From assembly GCA_030760725.1 (NCBI GenBank), contig JASWHV010000003.1:62763264-62827263 (forward strand): a stretch of 64,000 bases of DNA. Reading direction: 5' to 3'. Made by a program: the position numbers and the translations under genes. This stretch comes from Neostapfia colusana (lineage: Eukaryota > Streptophyta > Magnoliopsida > Poales > Poaceae). How positions within the stretch are numbered: position 1 is the stretch's first letter; each line of letters starts with the position of its first letter. Shown here piece by piece: positions 33,135 through 43,776 of this stretch. A model generated the notes under the pieces. It was not told the DNA's origin. It did not search any database and saw nothing but the letters and a program-made list of their open reading frames with translations.

Positions 33135-33414
33135 CTGTGAGAGAGAGTTGGGTGGAGTAGGAGTTAGAAGTTTAGATGGATCCCCCAACTATATGCATCA
33201 AGGTGGATGGACTAAATATTTTTACTTTTATATGAGGATGTGAACAAGTGCCAAAGCATCTCACATCTCTCTACTATATGTGGATATGGACAACGCTGAA
33301 GCGTCCCACAACTCACACTAAGCACTCAAACACAAGCAATTATCACAAAAGTTCACACCACTCCTACACGAGCTTCTATGGTTTAAACGTTCCCTATGGG
33401 TTTTAGGGTGTCCA
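33135..33414 (-). other. C 5' leader
   Basis: This non-coding stretch lies between the PBS repeat array and gag. No motif beyond the CAG before the gag ATG is seen. Confidence 0.6.
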
Positions 33415-33420
33415 TTCTAC

Positions 33421-33666
33421 CTAGGCTTGCATGCTACGGTCAAGGTGGTTCTGATGCCAATCTATGCATTCTACCTAGGCTTGCGTCCTACGGTCAATGT
33501 GGCTCTAATGCAAATCTGTGACTTCTACCTAGGCTTGCGTCCTACGGTCAACGTGGCTTCTAATGCCAATCTGTGACTAGGCTTGCATCCTACAGTCAAC
33601 GTGGCATCTAATGCCAATCTGTGACTAGGCTTGCGTCCTACAGTCAACGTGGCTCTGATACCAATC
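33421..33666 (-). repeat. Tandem array of five PBS-containing units
   Basis: Units begin CTAGGCTTGC at 33421, 33475, 33529, 33577 and 33625 (periods 54, 54, 48, 48). Each carries a PBS or a PBS-like site: 33448, 33501, 33555, 33603 (degenerate) and 33651 (perfect). Only the LTR-proximal unit keeps the exact primer complement. Confidence 0.85.
33651..33663 (-). other. Primer binding site of C (initiator Met tRNA)
   Basis: The minus strand reads TGGTATCAGAGCC, three bases after the LTR end at 33667. This is the standard plant initiator-Met-tRNA complement. Confidence 0.9.
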
Positions 33667-33970
33667 TGTGATGCCCGGTCCCGTAAAACACGGAACCCAT
33701 CTAATGCATATGTGTGCCCAGGATGTTCATCACACATACACATGTAATCCACAAACTGAATTCAGAATATAACCACAGTAATAGGGTTTAAGTACTTTAT
33801 TACATCAATCTCTAACTCATTCTTGCAGCGGAAGTCTCTAACTTATCCTAGCAGCGGGAGTCTCTAATTTATTCTAGCAGCGGAAGTCTCTAAACGATAG
33901 CGGAAGCAAACTAAACATGGCAGCGGCTCCATGTCCATCTCCACAGGCAAGTTGACGGTAGTCTGTACGC

Positions 33971-34005
33971 CTAGTACTCCACATGGTCTTCGAAGTACTC
34001 CTCTT
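33971..34005 (-). other. Putative terminal LTR exon 4 (C right), 35 nt
   Basis: It has the same 35-nt length, acceptor and stop position as the left copy. Confidence 0.4.
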
Positions 34006-35232
34006 CTGTTGCTGATGATCGTATTATAATGCAAGGGTGAGTACATGTCGTACTCAGCGGGTGCAGGAAATGTATGACATGTAGCTTCCAACAAGGTAGG
34101 AACAAAAAGGCTCATCGCAGAAAGCAAAGTTTATTTCTCAAACATGATAAAAACAGCAACTAACTTTAAGTGAATTAAATCCCAACATATATCCAATTAA
34201 AACATCAAAATACCTCCTTGATGATTCACCACATTTCATGTCTCAATCAACCATAAATCTTTCTCAACTTTCATCTCATGCTCATGATATCCATAACCAT
34301 CTCATATTCATACCACCATCTCATATTTATCTCATATTCATATCTTCTGAAACCAAACTCATTGTTACAACTCAACAGTCCCAAAAACCAATTCCAAAGA
34401 CCATACCATAACCAAACCAATAAACATCCATCCCAAACCTTCCCTCTAATCATGGAAGTTTGCCAGGTGCTTGTGATGGAAGCACGACTATCATAATAGT
34501 TTTACACTCTGCAGAGGTGGCACCACTTTACCCACAAGTTTGTGTTTTTGTCACCCGTCGGCGACTGCAGAACCTCCATTATACCAGTACACAACCGTCG
34601 GTGTATGGCCAAGAGATCACAAAATAGCCTTTACAAAGGGGCTACTAGATGTATGGACTCACTAAGGTTTCACCAGAAGGCTCGAATCACCATTCTCCCA
34701 CCTACGGGCCCCCTCTTGTGCCATGAAGTTCCCAGGGCAGTTCTCTCTCGACTCCCATTCCCCGCGTCTTCCACGATCCATAACAATCTAGCAACTTACC
34801 TAATTAGTCAGCTAAGCCGCACCCATACTTGGCCTTGTGGTGGCACTGTTTTCCTGGCATGTGCTCGCATGAACCGGTCCTTAGATCTACGGCAAGTAAA
34901 CCACCATCTCATTCTACCACATCCACAACCCCATCTTGCCTAGATCTCCCCCGATTCATGTTCATTATCATCAGCAAGTTCTCATTAACATTATTCATAT
35001 GACTGCAGTAGCTAGACATGTTCTATCTCGCTTCCCATAACCCGTAAGCTAAGCGAAGCAAAAAGCAAAAATGACCATACCCGACTCATCAACTTCCTGG
35101 TGACAAGGGTGGTTAACAAAGCTAGTAAACTCCTATAAAAGGGTTTCCCATCAAGTTGACTCAATTATACACAGTTTTCACAAAAAAAAATAGTTCCAAA
35201 ACATGGGATCAATATGGTCAAGTGGCACTAGC

Positions 35233-35316
35233 CTTGTTCGTGTGGCTTTTGTTGCTCTTGTGTCTCGAAGTCCTAGTGCTGTAGTCCATCGTAGATGGCT
35301 TCCTGAGCTTGTCCTT
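35233..35316 (-). other. Putative LTR exon 3 (C right), 84 nt, broken
   Basis: The length is conserved, but a CAG-to-TAG stop interrupts the Gln-rich frame and the donor reads GCTAGT. Confidence 0.4.
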
Positions 35317-35832
35317 CTACTCACGATCACGCACATACAAGATTTACAGCAATCAAACATCACGCACAAACCCTACTCAAGATGCAATGGTGTGAATCCT
35401 ATGATGCTGTCTTATTTAGATCAGTTTGTACGTGTTCTTGCATGTTTTAATAGGCTTGCATGGGGTTTTACGATGAACAAGGGTGTAAGGATCTAGTGTG
35501 GACGCGGTGATGATCTTGTATCAAGATCTAGATCAAACCGATCAACACGTGATCTGTCCACACAAAAAGCTTCTGTTCGAAGAGATCGAAGAAACTGATG
35601 CGAAGAAAAGCACGATGATGTCGTAAGGTGGCAACGAAGACCTACCTCACCTCTGCTTAGTGTCGGGGCCTTCCTCCTAGCGATGGCAGCAGCGGGGAGC
35701 TCGTCGGTGGCGCTCACCGGCGACTGAACTCCGGCAAGGGGTGGAACTCGGCGAGTTGGAAGCTAGGGTCTCCAAGTCGTCGACTCGGAGGTGGAAAATA
35801 GGTACGTGGTTGCGGCCAGGGGTTTTGGGTTC

Positions 35833-35840
35833 TATTTATA
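35833..35840 (-). promoter_or_regulatory. TATA box, C right LTR
   Basis: TATAAATA on the minus strand. As part of the 5' LTR it is the likely element promoter, with the G-box array immediately upstream. Confidence 0.7.
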
Positions 35841-36024
35841 ACATGAAAAGAAGAGTCGTACTTTGATCGGATTTCAAATAAGAGTCCTATTCAATTTGTT
35901 TTGGATCTTAACAACATATCTCCAATTGATTTGGATGCGGTGTTAACGTGGAAATCGTGTCGGTCTCCTCCGTACCGGGTATTCCAGTGCGCGAAGGAGA
36001 AAAACCGCTTAAGGACCTCGTATC

Positions 36025-36900
36025 TCCGCAGTGGTGAGCTCCGGTGACGCCACGTGTCCAGCGGGGGCCTGGCCTCCCTTTCCCGAAGGGACAATGTCCG
36101 GGTGTGCCACGTGTCTGGCGGGAGGGACCTCCCTCTCCCTCAGAGGCAAGCTCCGCGTGTGCCACGTGTCTGGCGAGCGGGACCTCCCCTTTCCTCAGAG
36201 GCAAGCTTCGCGTGCGCCATGTGTCAGTTCCTTACCTCCCCTCTCATCGGAGGTGGCTCCGAGAGTGCCACGTGTCTGGTGGGTCGGGGCCTCCCCTCTC
36301 TCCAGAGACAAGCTCCGCGTACGTCACGTGTCAGTTCCGGACCTCCCCTCTCATCGGAGGTGGGCTCCGAGAGTGCCACGTGTCCAGCAGCGCCGGACCT
36401 CCTTTCTACTCAGAGATGAGCTCCGAGGTCAACACGTGTCCAACAGTGTCGGACCTCCCTTCTTCTCGGAGGTGAGCTCCGAGGATGACACGTGTCTAGT
36501 AGTGTCGGACCTCCCAGAGGCGAGCTTCGAGGGTGACACGTGTCCAGCGGGATCGGACCTCTCGGAGGCAAGCTCCGAGGGTGACACGTGTCTAGTAACG
36601 GACCACGTGTCTAGTAACGGACCTCTCGGAGGCAAGCTCCGAGAACGACACGTGTCCAGTAGGACCGGACCTCACTCTCTCCGCATAGACTAGCTCCGAA
36701 GGCGCCACGTGTCCTGCGGGGCTGGCCTCGCTTCTCCGCAGAGGCTAGCTCCGGGGGCAACACGTGTACCACGGGACCGGACCTCGCCCCTTCCGCAGAG
36801 GCAAGCACCGAGCCTGCCATGTAGCCAGCAGTGCCGGACCTCACCCTTTTTGCAGGGATGAGCTCCGAAGGCGCCATGTGGCCAGTGGGCCGCGGGAAGT
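36025..36900 (-). repeat. G-box minisatellite in C U3 (right), 17 sites
   Basis: This is the same array as in the left LTR with one extra unit from a short local duplication (CACGTGTCTAGTAACGGAC twice, 36583-36620). Most units carry the exact CACGTGTC. Confidence 0.85.
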
Positions 36901-37030
36901 GTAGACGGCGCTCTCGGTGGATTGGAATTGGCTCCTTTTAGCAATCTTTTACCTGTTCTACTTCTTTTAAAATGTTTTCTCTATACGAAATATGTATGCA
37001 TGCATGAATTACGAAATTGAGGGTGTTACA

Positions 37031-37035
37031 GTAGG
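37031..37035 (+). repeat. Target-site duplication of C, right copy
   Basis: GTAGG, identical to 27929-27933, after which the B-type LTR resumes. Confidence 0.9.
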
Positions 37036-37655
37036 ATGGATGAAACCCAAGTGCATGGCCAAATTATTCCCACAAGAGTGAGGGTAGTGTATAAGTCCTC
37101 GAGTAGTATACGCTGTGCTTAATGATCATAGAACTTCGGTACAAGTCGAGTAGTTGAAATCTACTCGCGAGTTTAGGAGTCGGGACACACGGGATTGGTT
37201 CGAGCGATGTGAGATCATTTTAGTAAGAAAATGAGACTAGGCAGGTGCTAGGGCGCAGCAAGAGGAAATCTTGTGGGCGCAGCCCTATCCGTGTCGATTG
37301 AGGACCGATCCGTATGCGGCCCTGCTGAGCAAATTCGAATGTACCGAAGGCATATCAGATATATGGGGTCCGATAAACCGATGTAACCTATACCTCCGGG
37401 CGTCGAGGCATAACGCACCGATTTATAGGTGTAGGTTGAGGGCAGCAAGGTGGAAATCCGCTAACGGGCATAGAGAGATGCTCCGTGTAGGGAACCTCCT
37501 GTCCGTTTGGGTGCGACCGGTTCGACGTTTGGGCTGTTGGGTAAAAGGTTGTCCCGTACGACATCGAGTGAGCATGCTGTGCAGCTCCACGGGTGGGCGT
37601 ACGTGACGCGCTATTCGGGTACGGGTGGGCGTACGTGACGCGCTATTCACGTACG
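37036..37655 (+). repeat. B0 5' LTR, second part, 3' end deleted
   Basis: It continues the LTR after C. It then jumps near 37655 into sequence matching B1 internal leader around 43994, so about 0.9 kb is missing: the LTR end, the terminal exon-like block and the PBS. Next to the break a 28-32 bp segment (ACGGGTGGGCGTACGTGACG...) is repeated in tandem (37589 and 37621). Without a PBS this copy cannot prime reverse transcription. Confidence 0.85.
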
Positions 37656-39419
37656 AAAGCGGTTCAATTTCGGTTAGCTCCCCTGACGAGGAACGTGGTT
37701 CTGGGATAGGTCTCACAGCTTGGTGTGAGACGTCAATATGAAGCTCTTGGACTCTTCATGTTCCTGAGTTCATATGAAACGCTGATCCCTAGCGTGCATT
37801 AGGCAAGTAAGTGAAGACCCCATCTTGTGGTCAGTAACGCAATAGTGTGTTCGTCTGGAAAAGCCTAGGAGGACATACGCAGCGCTTGCCATCGGCGTGC
37901 CCTGCAGGGCAGTAGGTGGTATCTGTTGGGTTGATAAAATTCCCAACCGTGACGACCCGTTCGCGCTCTACTCGGTTTCCCCGTCATGTGGTGTGAAAAC
38001 ACGATCACGTACCTTGAGACGTGGCTTAACTCAAGGATGGCCGTATGACAATTATACGGGCGTTTGTATTTACATTCAAATATGGACCTTCCTGAAATGA
38101 AAATAACCCTTGAGTGCATCATTATTGTGTGTTCTTCTGCAGGTGCTAACCACGTATGTATCCCGTGTAGTATCTGTGTGCGAGAGACCGTTTAGTGCCA
38201 CAATTGAGACGTACATGCCGGTATAATCCGGTTAGGATTTTCTTTTTGTGAGGAACGTAGTACCGACATATCATCAGCATGTGCATGGAAGATAATGATA
38301 ACCAGGAACTAAAATCACCAAGTTTTCAACATGTAGGACCCGGGTTGGGTAGAAGAATTCAATAGTTAATCAGTTTAGCTCAAAAGGATTGAAAAACAGA
38401 GTGCTCAGTTTTGGTAGCAAGTCTGCTGAACTTTGACAGAGCATAAGTCACAGATTATTTAGCCAATGGAGGTGTGGGATATAGTTCTGGAAAGGTGTTT
38501 AAGTTCTCTACAACTTTGTTGTAGACTTCCAGAGCTGAATCACACCTTAAACTGACTGAAATTCCAGATGATTGTAAACTGTCCAGAACCAGGACAGATT
38601 CAAACCACTCTCTGGACTTTTCTGTTTTTCAAGCATAACTTCACGTAGAAAAATCTAAAATTGTCATATAATACATTTTTGGAAAGGGTAGGAGATGTGT
38701 TATATCTTTTAAATTTATAGTTTCTGCAATTTCAGCACAGAACTCAGTGAAAATTAGAGTTGAAAACAGCAACTTCCAAAGGAAGTGCTGTTGAAATTCT
38801 TCCAGAAATTCTGTTGACTTTGAATTACCATAACTTTTTAACCAGAGCTGATCTGAGGGCAAATAAATACTCGTTGGAAATCTACTGACGTTAACTTTAA
38901 CTTTGGTATTCAGCTTGAGTCATGAAAATGCCCAGCACATGATCAAAATCTGGAATATGTAGAAACTGGTCATTCTGACAGAGGGATGACAGTTGAACTC
39001 ATTTGAGAGATTGTTGTACCCTAGGGGGTTTAAGTACTCCCAATGGGGTAGAACATACTCATGAGTGGTTATGTTCAACTAGTGAAAGATTTGAGTATAT
39101 GTCCTACTCAAGTTTCTTTTGCTAGATACCATGTTTGTGTCGTATTGAAGATAAAAGGGCAGTATACGTGATGACAAAGCGATATTAACATCTCATAGTG
39201 ACCAAACCTAGTTAAGATGAACTTCCAAAGAGGAAGTCCATCAATTTGGATTTAACTAGCTTGTATTTGGTCTGGTAATGGTGTAGCTTGTGCAAAGTTA
39301 TTACATTATCTGCATACGAGGTGTATTGCATGTTTTTACTGTCATTATGTTTTATGCCTATTTTATTCGACTGCATGAAGTATGTTGCGGGATTGATGTT
39401 GATTATCGTATGGTTGCAG
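37656..39419 (+). other. B0 internal leader
   Basis: It is collinear with the B1 leader 43994-45754. No conserved ORF is visible. It ends GTTGCAG directly before the gag ATG. Confidence 0.8.
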
Positions 39420-39935
39420 ATGGTTCGCACTCGGACCACGCATGAGATCGGTGGCTCTAGCCAGCAGGGGGGTGATGACTCCCAGCCACCTGCCTACGAC
39501 AGCACCCTGCAGCAACAACCACCACCGCCGCCTCCGCTTACAGTAGCGAATATGATCGCGGCCCTGGTGGGTAATCGTGAGGAGCAGACCGACCTGCTCC
39601 GCACGATCGTGCAAAATATGTCCCAGGCGCGGGGGGGGGGGCGTCAAGAGAAGGGGCCTCGTGAGCCCCATGTTGTGACGTACTCGGACTTCAGGAGTAC
39701 GCACTCTCCGGTGTTCACAGACGCAGCAGAACCCCTGGAGGCCGACAACTGGCTGCGGACAATTGAGTCCAAGTTCGGGCTGCTCCAATGTACGGAGCGG
39801 CAGAAGACTCTGTTCGCGGCGCAGCAGCTTCACGGTGCCGCTGGTGCGTGGTGGGCGAACTATGTCGCCTCACTGCCGGCTGGCCATTCCGTGGAGTGGG
39901 AAGAGTTCCGGGAGGCTTTCCGTGCCTATCATATC
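39420..39935 (+). pseudogene. gag: B0 gag, N-terminal half (split by B1)
   Basis: ATG 39420 starts MVRTRTTHEIGGSSQQGGDD. A Pro-rich stretch (QQQPPPPPPLT) and the gag core with DNWLRTIESKFGLL and AAGAWWANYVAS follow. It is open up to the B1 insertion after AYHI. An 11-G run near 39630 encodes the Gly stretch where B1 carries the A3 insertion. The other half lies at 58039-59055. Confidence 0.88.
39931..39935 (+). repeat. Target-site duplication of B1, left copy
   Basis: ATATC, repeated at 58039-58043. The uninterrupted site in B1 gag reads CATATCCCTCC near 50159. Confidence 0.95.
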
Positions 39936-40131
39936 TGTAAAAGCCCAAGAACAGGGACTTGTAAAAAATTTCATCACCTCACAACACCACAGCTCTTGTG
40001 ATGGATATCTCATGAACACTTGCGAAGAGCATGTAACCACCATCAAAAAGGTGATTAGAGGGGAAAGCCCTAACATCCAAAAAGTGGGATTTTTACACAT
40101 GAACATGCAAGGTTGAGCTCACCCTAGACCT

Positions 40132-40139
40132 TATATATT
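40132..40139 (+). promoter_or_regulatory. TATA box, B1 5' LTR
   Basis: TATATATT after CCTAGACCT, conserved at 25588 (B0) and 54451 (3' LTR). This is the candidate promoter for B1. Confidence 0.55.
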
Positions 40140-42324
40140 CTTCGGAAGGCTCAGGCCAAATCTCATGCAAATCCAACACTTTTTGAGGTACTTTTGGAGA
40201 CAATTCAAAAAGGGGCCAATTTGAATTCAAATTCAAATTGCAGCAACTTTCATCACTTGAATTCAAAAGTTGGCTTCATATTAAACTCAGCATATTTTTC
40301 TGAGTTATCCCACCAATTTTCATCCCCATTGGAATTTATCTCATCGGGAGCTAAATTTGCATTTTTCAAAAACTGAATTTGAATTTCAGTTCAAACATGC
40401 AACAAATATAGCCAAATCAATTCCAAATTGAGGAAACTAAATTCAAACAACGACTTGGAGGCTAAGTGTCACATTCAATTGTGAGTTGCTGGGATATTTT
40501 CAGTGCAAACAGAAATGAAAAATTTGAAAAAGAATTAGGGGGGGAGGTCCCACCTGTCAGCAGCCTTAACACTGAAGCATCCTCAGCTGATTTTTTCTCC
40601 CTCGGCCGAGAACGTGCGCCAGCCGCTGCCGACGTCGGCACCCGACCGCCTCGCCTCTGCCACCTCCTGCTTGGTGACCGAGTGCGCCGGGTGCAAAACG
40701 CGGTTAAAATGCCAGCCCACGTGAATCTGGCCTCATCCTCTTCACTCTGCCCGCACACAGCCGAAACGAAACACTTCGCCGGACGCTCTCCTCGGGTCCT
40801 CTGTGAGCCTCTGATCCAGGCGTTCTCGCGACCAAAGATGAACAGCAAAGAGACGCGCCGGAGGATGCTCGAACTCACGGTGAAGACCCTACCCTCTTTC
40901 ATGCTCTGTAGGGAGAGTATTTCCACGTTTAGTCCTCGATGTTCAAAGAACCGAGCTAGCAAAGAATCTGAAATTCGTGGTGATCGGTCCACCACCGCAT
41001 AAACCCAGCCAATCACATGTTCTACACGTTCCCACGGCCACCTAGGATCAAAGACCATCGAAAACCATCGAGTCTTGGCGCTGCTATTCAAGTTTTTCGA
41101 GCATCCGCCATTTTAGCCCTAGGTCGACGGTGAGGTCCTAGCTCCGGCCATTTCCATGGCAAACAGAGCTCATTTTCGTGCTCAGCATGCCACAGCGGAG
41201 CTGTAGGAGCAAACCTTGCTGAGAATAAGGCCCTGGGTAGCTCGGGCGACATCGCCGGAGTAGGGAGAGCCATTGTCACTGTCGCGGGCATGGTTCCGGC
41301 CATCGCCGAGCTTCGGTGAGGGCACCAGTGTGTTCTCCGAGCCAAGTTAGGCACAGGCGGCGAAATCCATCGGAGGTTGTGCAGCGAGAGGGCCGTTGGC
41401 GAGAACGCCGGCGAAGCGCCACCGCGGAAGGCGCGGGAGGTCGCAAGGTAGACGAAGGGGGCCGGGTCCACCGGTCAGTCTCTGTTCTCGCGTGGGGATC
41501 CACTTTGCGGCCGGTATCCGGTGCGGCAGCGCGGGTAAAACCCCATGGTCTGCGGTGTGGCCGTGTTCTCAGTGGGCCGGTTTAAAGAGTGGGCCCCACC
41601 CGCAGAGTTTAAACATTTTAGGATTTTCCAGTTTAGATCAAACTTCAAGTGCATAGAACTTTTGCTAGGAAGCTCCAAATTCAGTGAACCAAATTTTACT
41701 GAACTCAGATTTTTGAGTACTATCCATCAAAACAAGTTTCAGCTCATGAAACCTAATAGTTTTCCAGAATTAATTCCCTAAATTTAAAATGGTGGGAATT
41801 TTATCTGAAGAATTACTTTATGAAAAATTCTGAAATTTGGCTGGGAGGTTCCCTGGAAAATCCTAGAGTCACAGTAAAAATTTCATACCCATCCGAGTTC
41901 ATTTAGTCCCCCTAATGGGGTGATTAAGGGACCTGCCCTGAGAAAATAGAAAAATATACAGAAATTTCAGATTTTCTCAAATCTTGTTAGGGCATAACTT
42001 CCTCTAGAATTCTTCAAATGACATGAAACCAATTCCATTAGAACCATCTTAAATTCTAGTTTCCAGAAAGTAATGGTTGGAGCCATGCAAACCACTGGAA
42101 TTCCTTAGAGGATCTAATGTTGACCAAATAGGCTTTTATTTGTACAAGGCTCAAATGAACTTTGTTTCAAATGAAACTTGGTCAGTACTCTGGTTAGGAC
42201 CCTACCAAGTTAACATAAAAAATTCAGAACCAAAGGGGAGGTATAGCTAGAGTTAATTAGTAATTGCTTATTCAATTCTAAACATTGCATTTGAATTGAC
42301 ATGTAGTATCTCGTTAACGTGTAG

Positions 42325-42405
42325 TCGCTGAAGGCGAGGAGACTCCAGAAGTGCTCGACTTCCTCCTTCCGGACGAAGCCTTAACATCTGACCAGCAGCA
42401 ACAAG
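42325..42405 (+). other. Putative LTR exon 3 (B1 5'), 81 nt, GC donor
   Basis: It follows CGTGTAG| and ends ACAAG|GCAAGC. In phase 1 it reads VLDFLLPDEALTSDQQQQ at its C-terminal side. Acidic and Gln-rich, it is open in both B1 LTRs and in B0. Confidence 0.5.
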
Positions 42406-43421
42406 GCAAGCCCAGGTTTGCATTAACCTCTTTTATAAAGTTTTGCTTTGTTCACATATTGGGTATGAGGTATCGATGTGCATTAGGTGTAGGATGGATG
42501 AAACCCACATGCATAACCAGAATTTTCCTAGAAGAGTGAGGGTAGTGTCTAAGGCCTCGAGTAGACAGGCGATGCTTAATGATTCATAGAACTTTGGTAC
42601 AAGTCGAGTAGTTGGAATCTACTCGCGAGTTAGGCTTGGGACACACGCGATTGGTTCGAGTGATGTGAGATCACTTTAGTAATGAAAATGAGACTAGGCA
42701 GGGGCTAGGGCGCAGCAAGAGGAAGTCTTGTGTGCGCAGACCTGTCCGTGTCGATTGAGGATCGATCGGTTTGCGGCCCTGCTGAACAAGTACTGAACGT
42801 ACCGAAGGCATATCAGATATATGGGCCCCGGTAAACCGATGTATCCTAAACCTCCGGGCGTCGAAGCATAACGCACCGATGTATAGGTGTAGGCTGAGGG
42901 CAGCAAGGTGGAAATCTGCTAACGGGCATAGAGAGATGCTCCATGTAGGGAACCTCCTGCTCATTTCGGTGCGACCGGTTCGACGTTTGGGCTTTTGGGT
43001 GAAAGGTTGTCCCGTACGACATCGAGTGAGCGTGCTGTACAGCTCCACAGGTGGGCATACGTGACGTGCTCTTCGGGTATCCCTACAGGTGTATATCGAG
43101 TCGATTCACCGTCCCTCGCGGTGATGAGTACCGCTTGTTCACTGAGTCGTGACATAGGCTAATATATGAAATGTGATGATTCAATATTGCTGTTATGCTA
43201 TGATTGTATTGCTACATGTGTGCCACCAAATATTGCTTACTAAATTTCATATTCACGAACTGTTAACTTGTGGCTCAAAGATGAACTTGTAGGCGTGTCC
43301 ATGTGCTGCAATGTACCATCCCATGATCGTTGTACACAACATGTAGAGTTTCATGCCTAGGTGAGTCGGTTAAGCCTTGCTGAGCCATTGTGCTCATGGT
43401 TGCTGCTTAAGTGTTTTTCAG

Positions 43422-43519
43422 GTGAGGAGCCACCCACGGACTTGGGTTACGAGTCCACCGGCGAGGGTTACACTACGTCGGGGACCACGGCTGAGTGGGA
43501 GCCGTACACGCCGCGCTAA
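43422..43519 (+). other. Putative terminal LTR exon 4 (B1 5'), 98 nt
   Basis: It follows GTTTTTCAG|. In phase 1 it encodes 31 residues ending TTAEWEPYTPR, then TAA at 43517-43519. It joins exon 3 in the same phase. A TGAGCC...GTGCTCA inverted repeat lies just upstream. Confidence 0.5.
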
Positions 43520-43776
43520 GCTGAGTAATGCAGCTAGTGTGGGTTGCCCTAGGGCTGGGCAACCGACTTTTGCTAGATAGGCGGTCGTGAGTTGTACAAA
43601 TTTAACTTCCGCTGTGTAATATAAACACTAGTTTGTAACTGAGTAGTGTACTACTTTGTACATTTCAGTTGGTTTTCAATGTAATACAATGTATCCTTAT
43701 GATGTGTGCTGTCGGGTGTTGCATCGTGCGGCACCACCCTCTACGATTCTGGATGAGCGGATTCTGGTCCGCCACA

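Larger units (their letters stand above)
27934..37030 (-). mobile_element. Element C: complete non-autonomous Tekay-type insertion
   Basis: Two LTRs (27934-31278 and 33667-37030) flank a 2.4-kb internal region carrying PBS, gag, protease, a pol C-terminal remnant and a polypurine tract, all on the minus strand. A GTAGG TSD and the undisturbed B-type LTR on both sides prove a single insertion. RT, RNase H and the integrase core are absent, so movement would need proteins in trans. The two LTRs are highly similar along their length, with small indels in the G-box array. Confidence 0.95.
33667..37030 (-). repeat. C 5' LTR (right copy, 3364 bp)
   Basis: The minus strand starts TGTAACACCCTC at 37030 and ends next to the PBS. 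TATA is at 35833-35840. Exon-like blocks are at 35233-35316 (84 nt, with an internal TAG and donor GCTAG) and 33971-34005 (35 nt). This is the LTR whose promoter would drive C. Confidence 0.93.
39936..43776 (+). repeat. B1 5' LTR (3841 bp)
   Basis: It starts TGTAAAAGCCC and ends GGTCCGCCACA. TATATATT at 40132 would give a U3 of about 200 bp. A GC-rich segment (40.55-41.6 kb) and exon-like blocks at 42325-42405 and 43422-43519 follow. It contains about 62 bp near 42510-42575 that the 3' LTR lacks. Confidence 0.95.

Noticed and set aside
33651..33663. tRNA-Met-like sequence in the PBS array
   Set aside because: Only the 12-13 nt complement to the tRNA 3' end is present; no cloverleaf arms. It is a primer binding site, not a tRNA gene.
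33421..33666. CRISPR-like regular repeats
   Set aside because: Units are contiguous with no unique spacers and lie in a eukaryotic retroelement leader.
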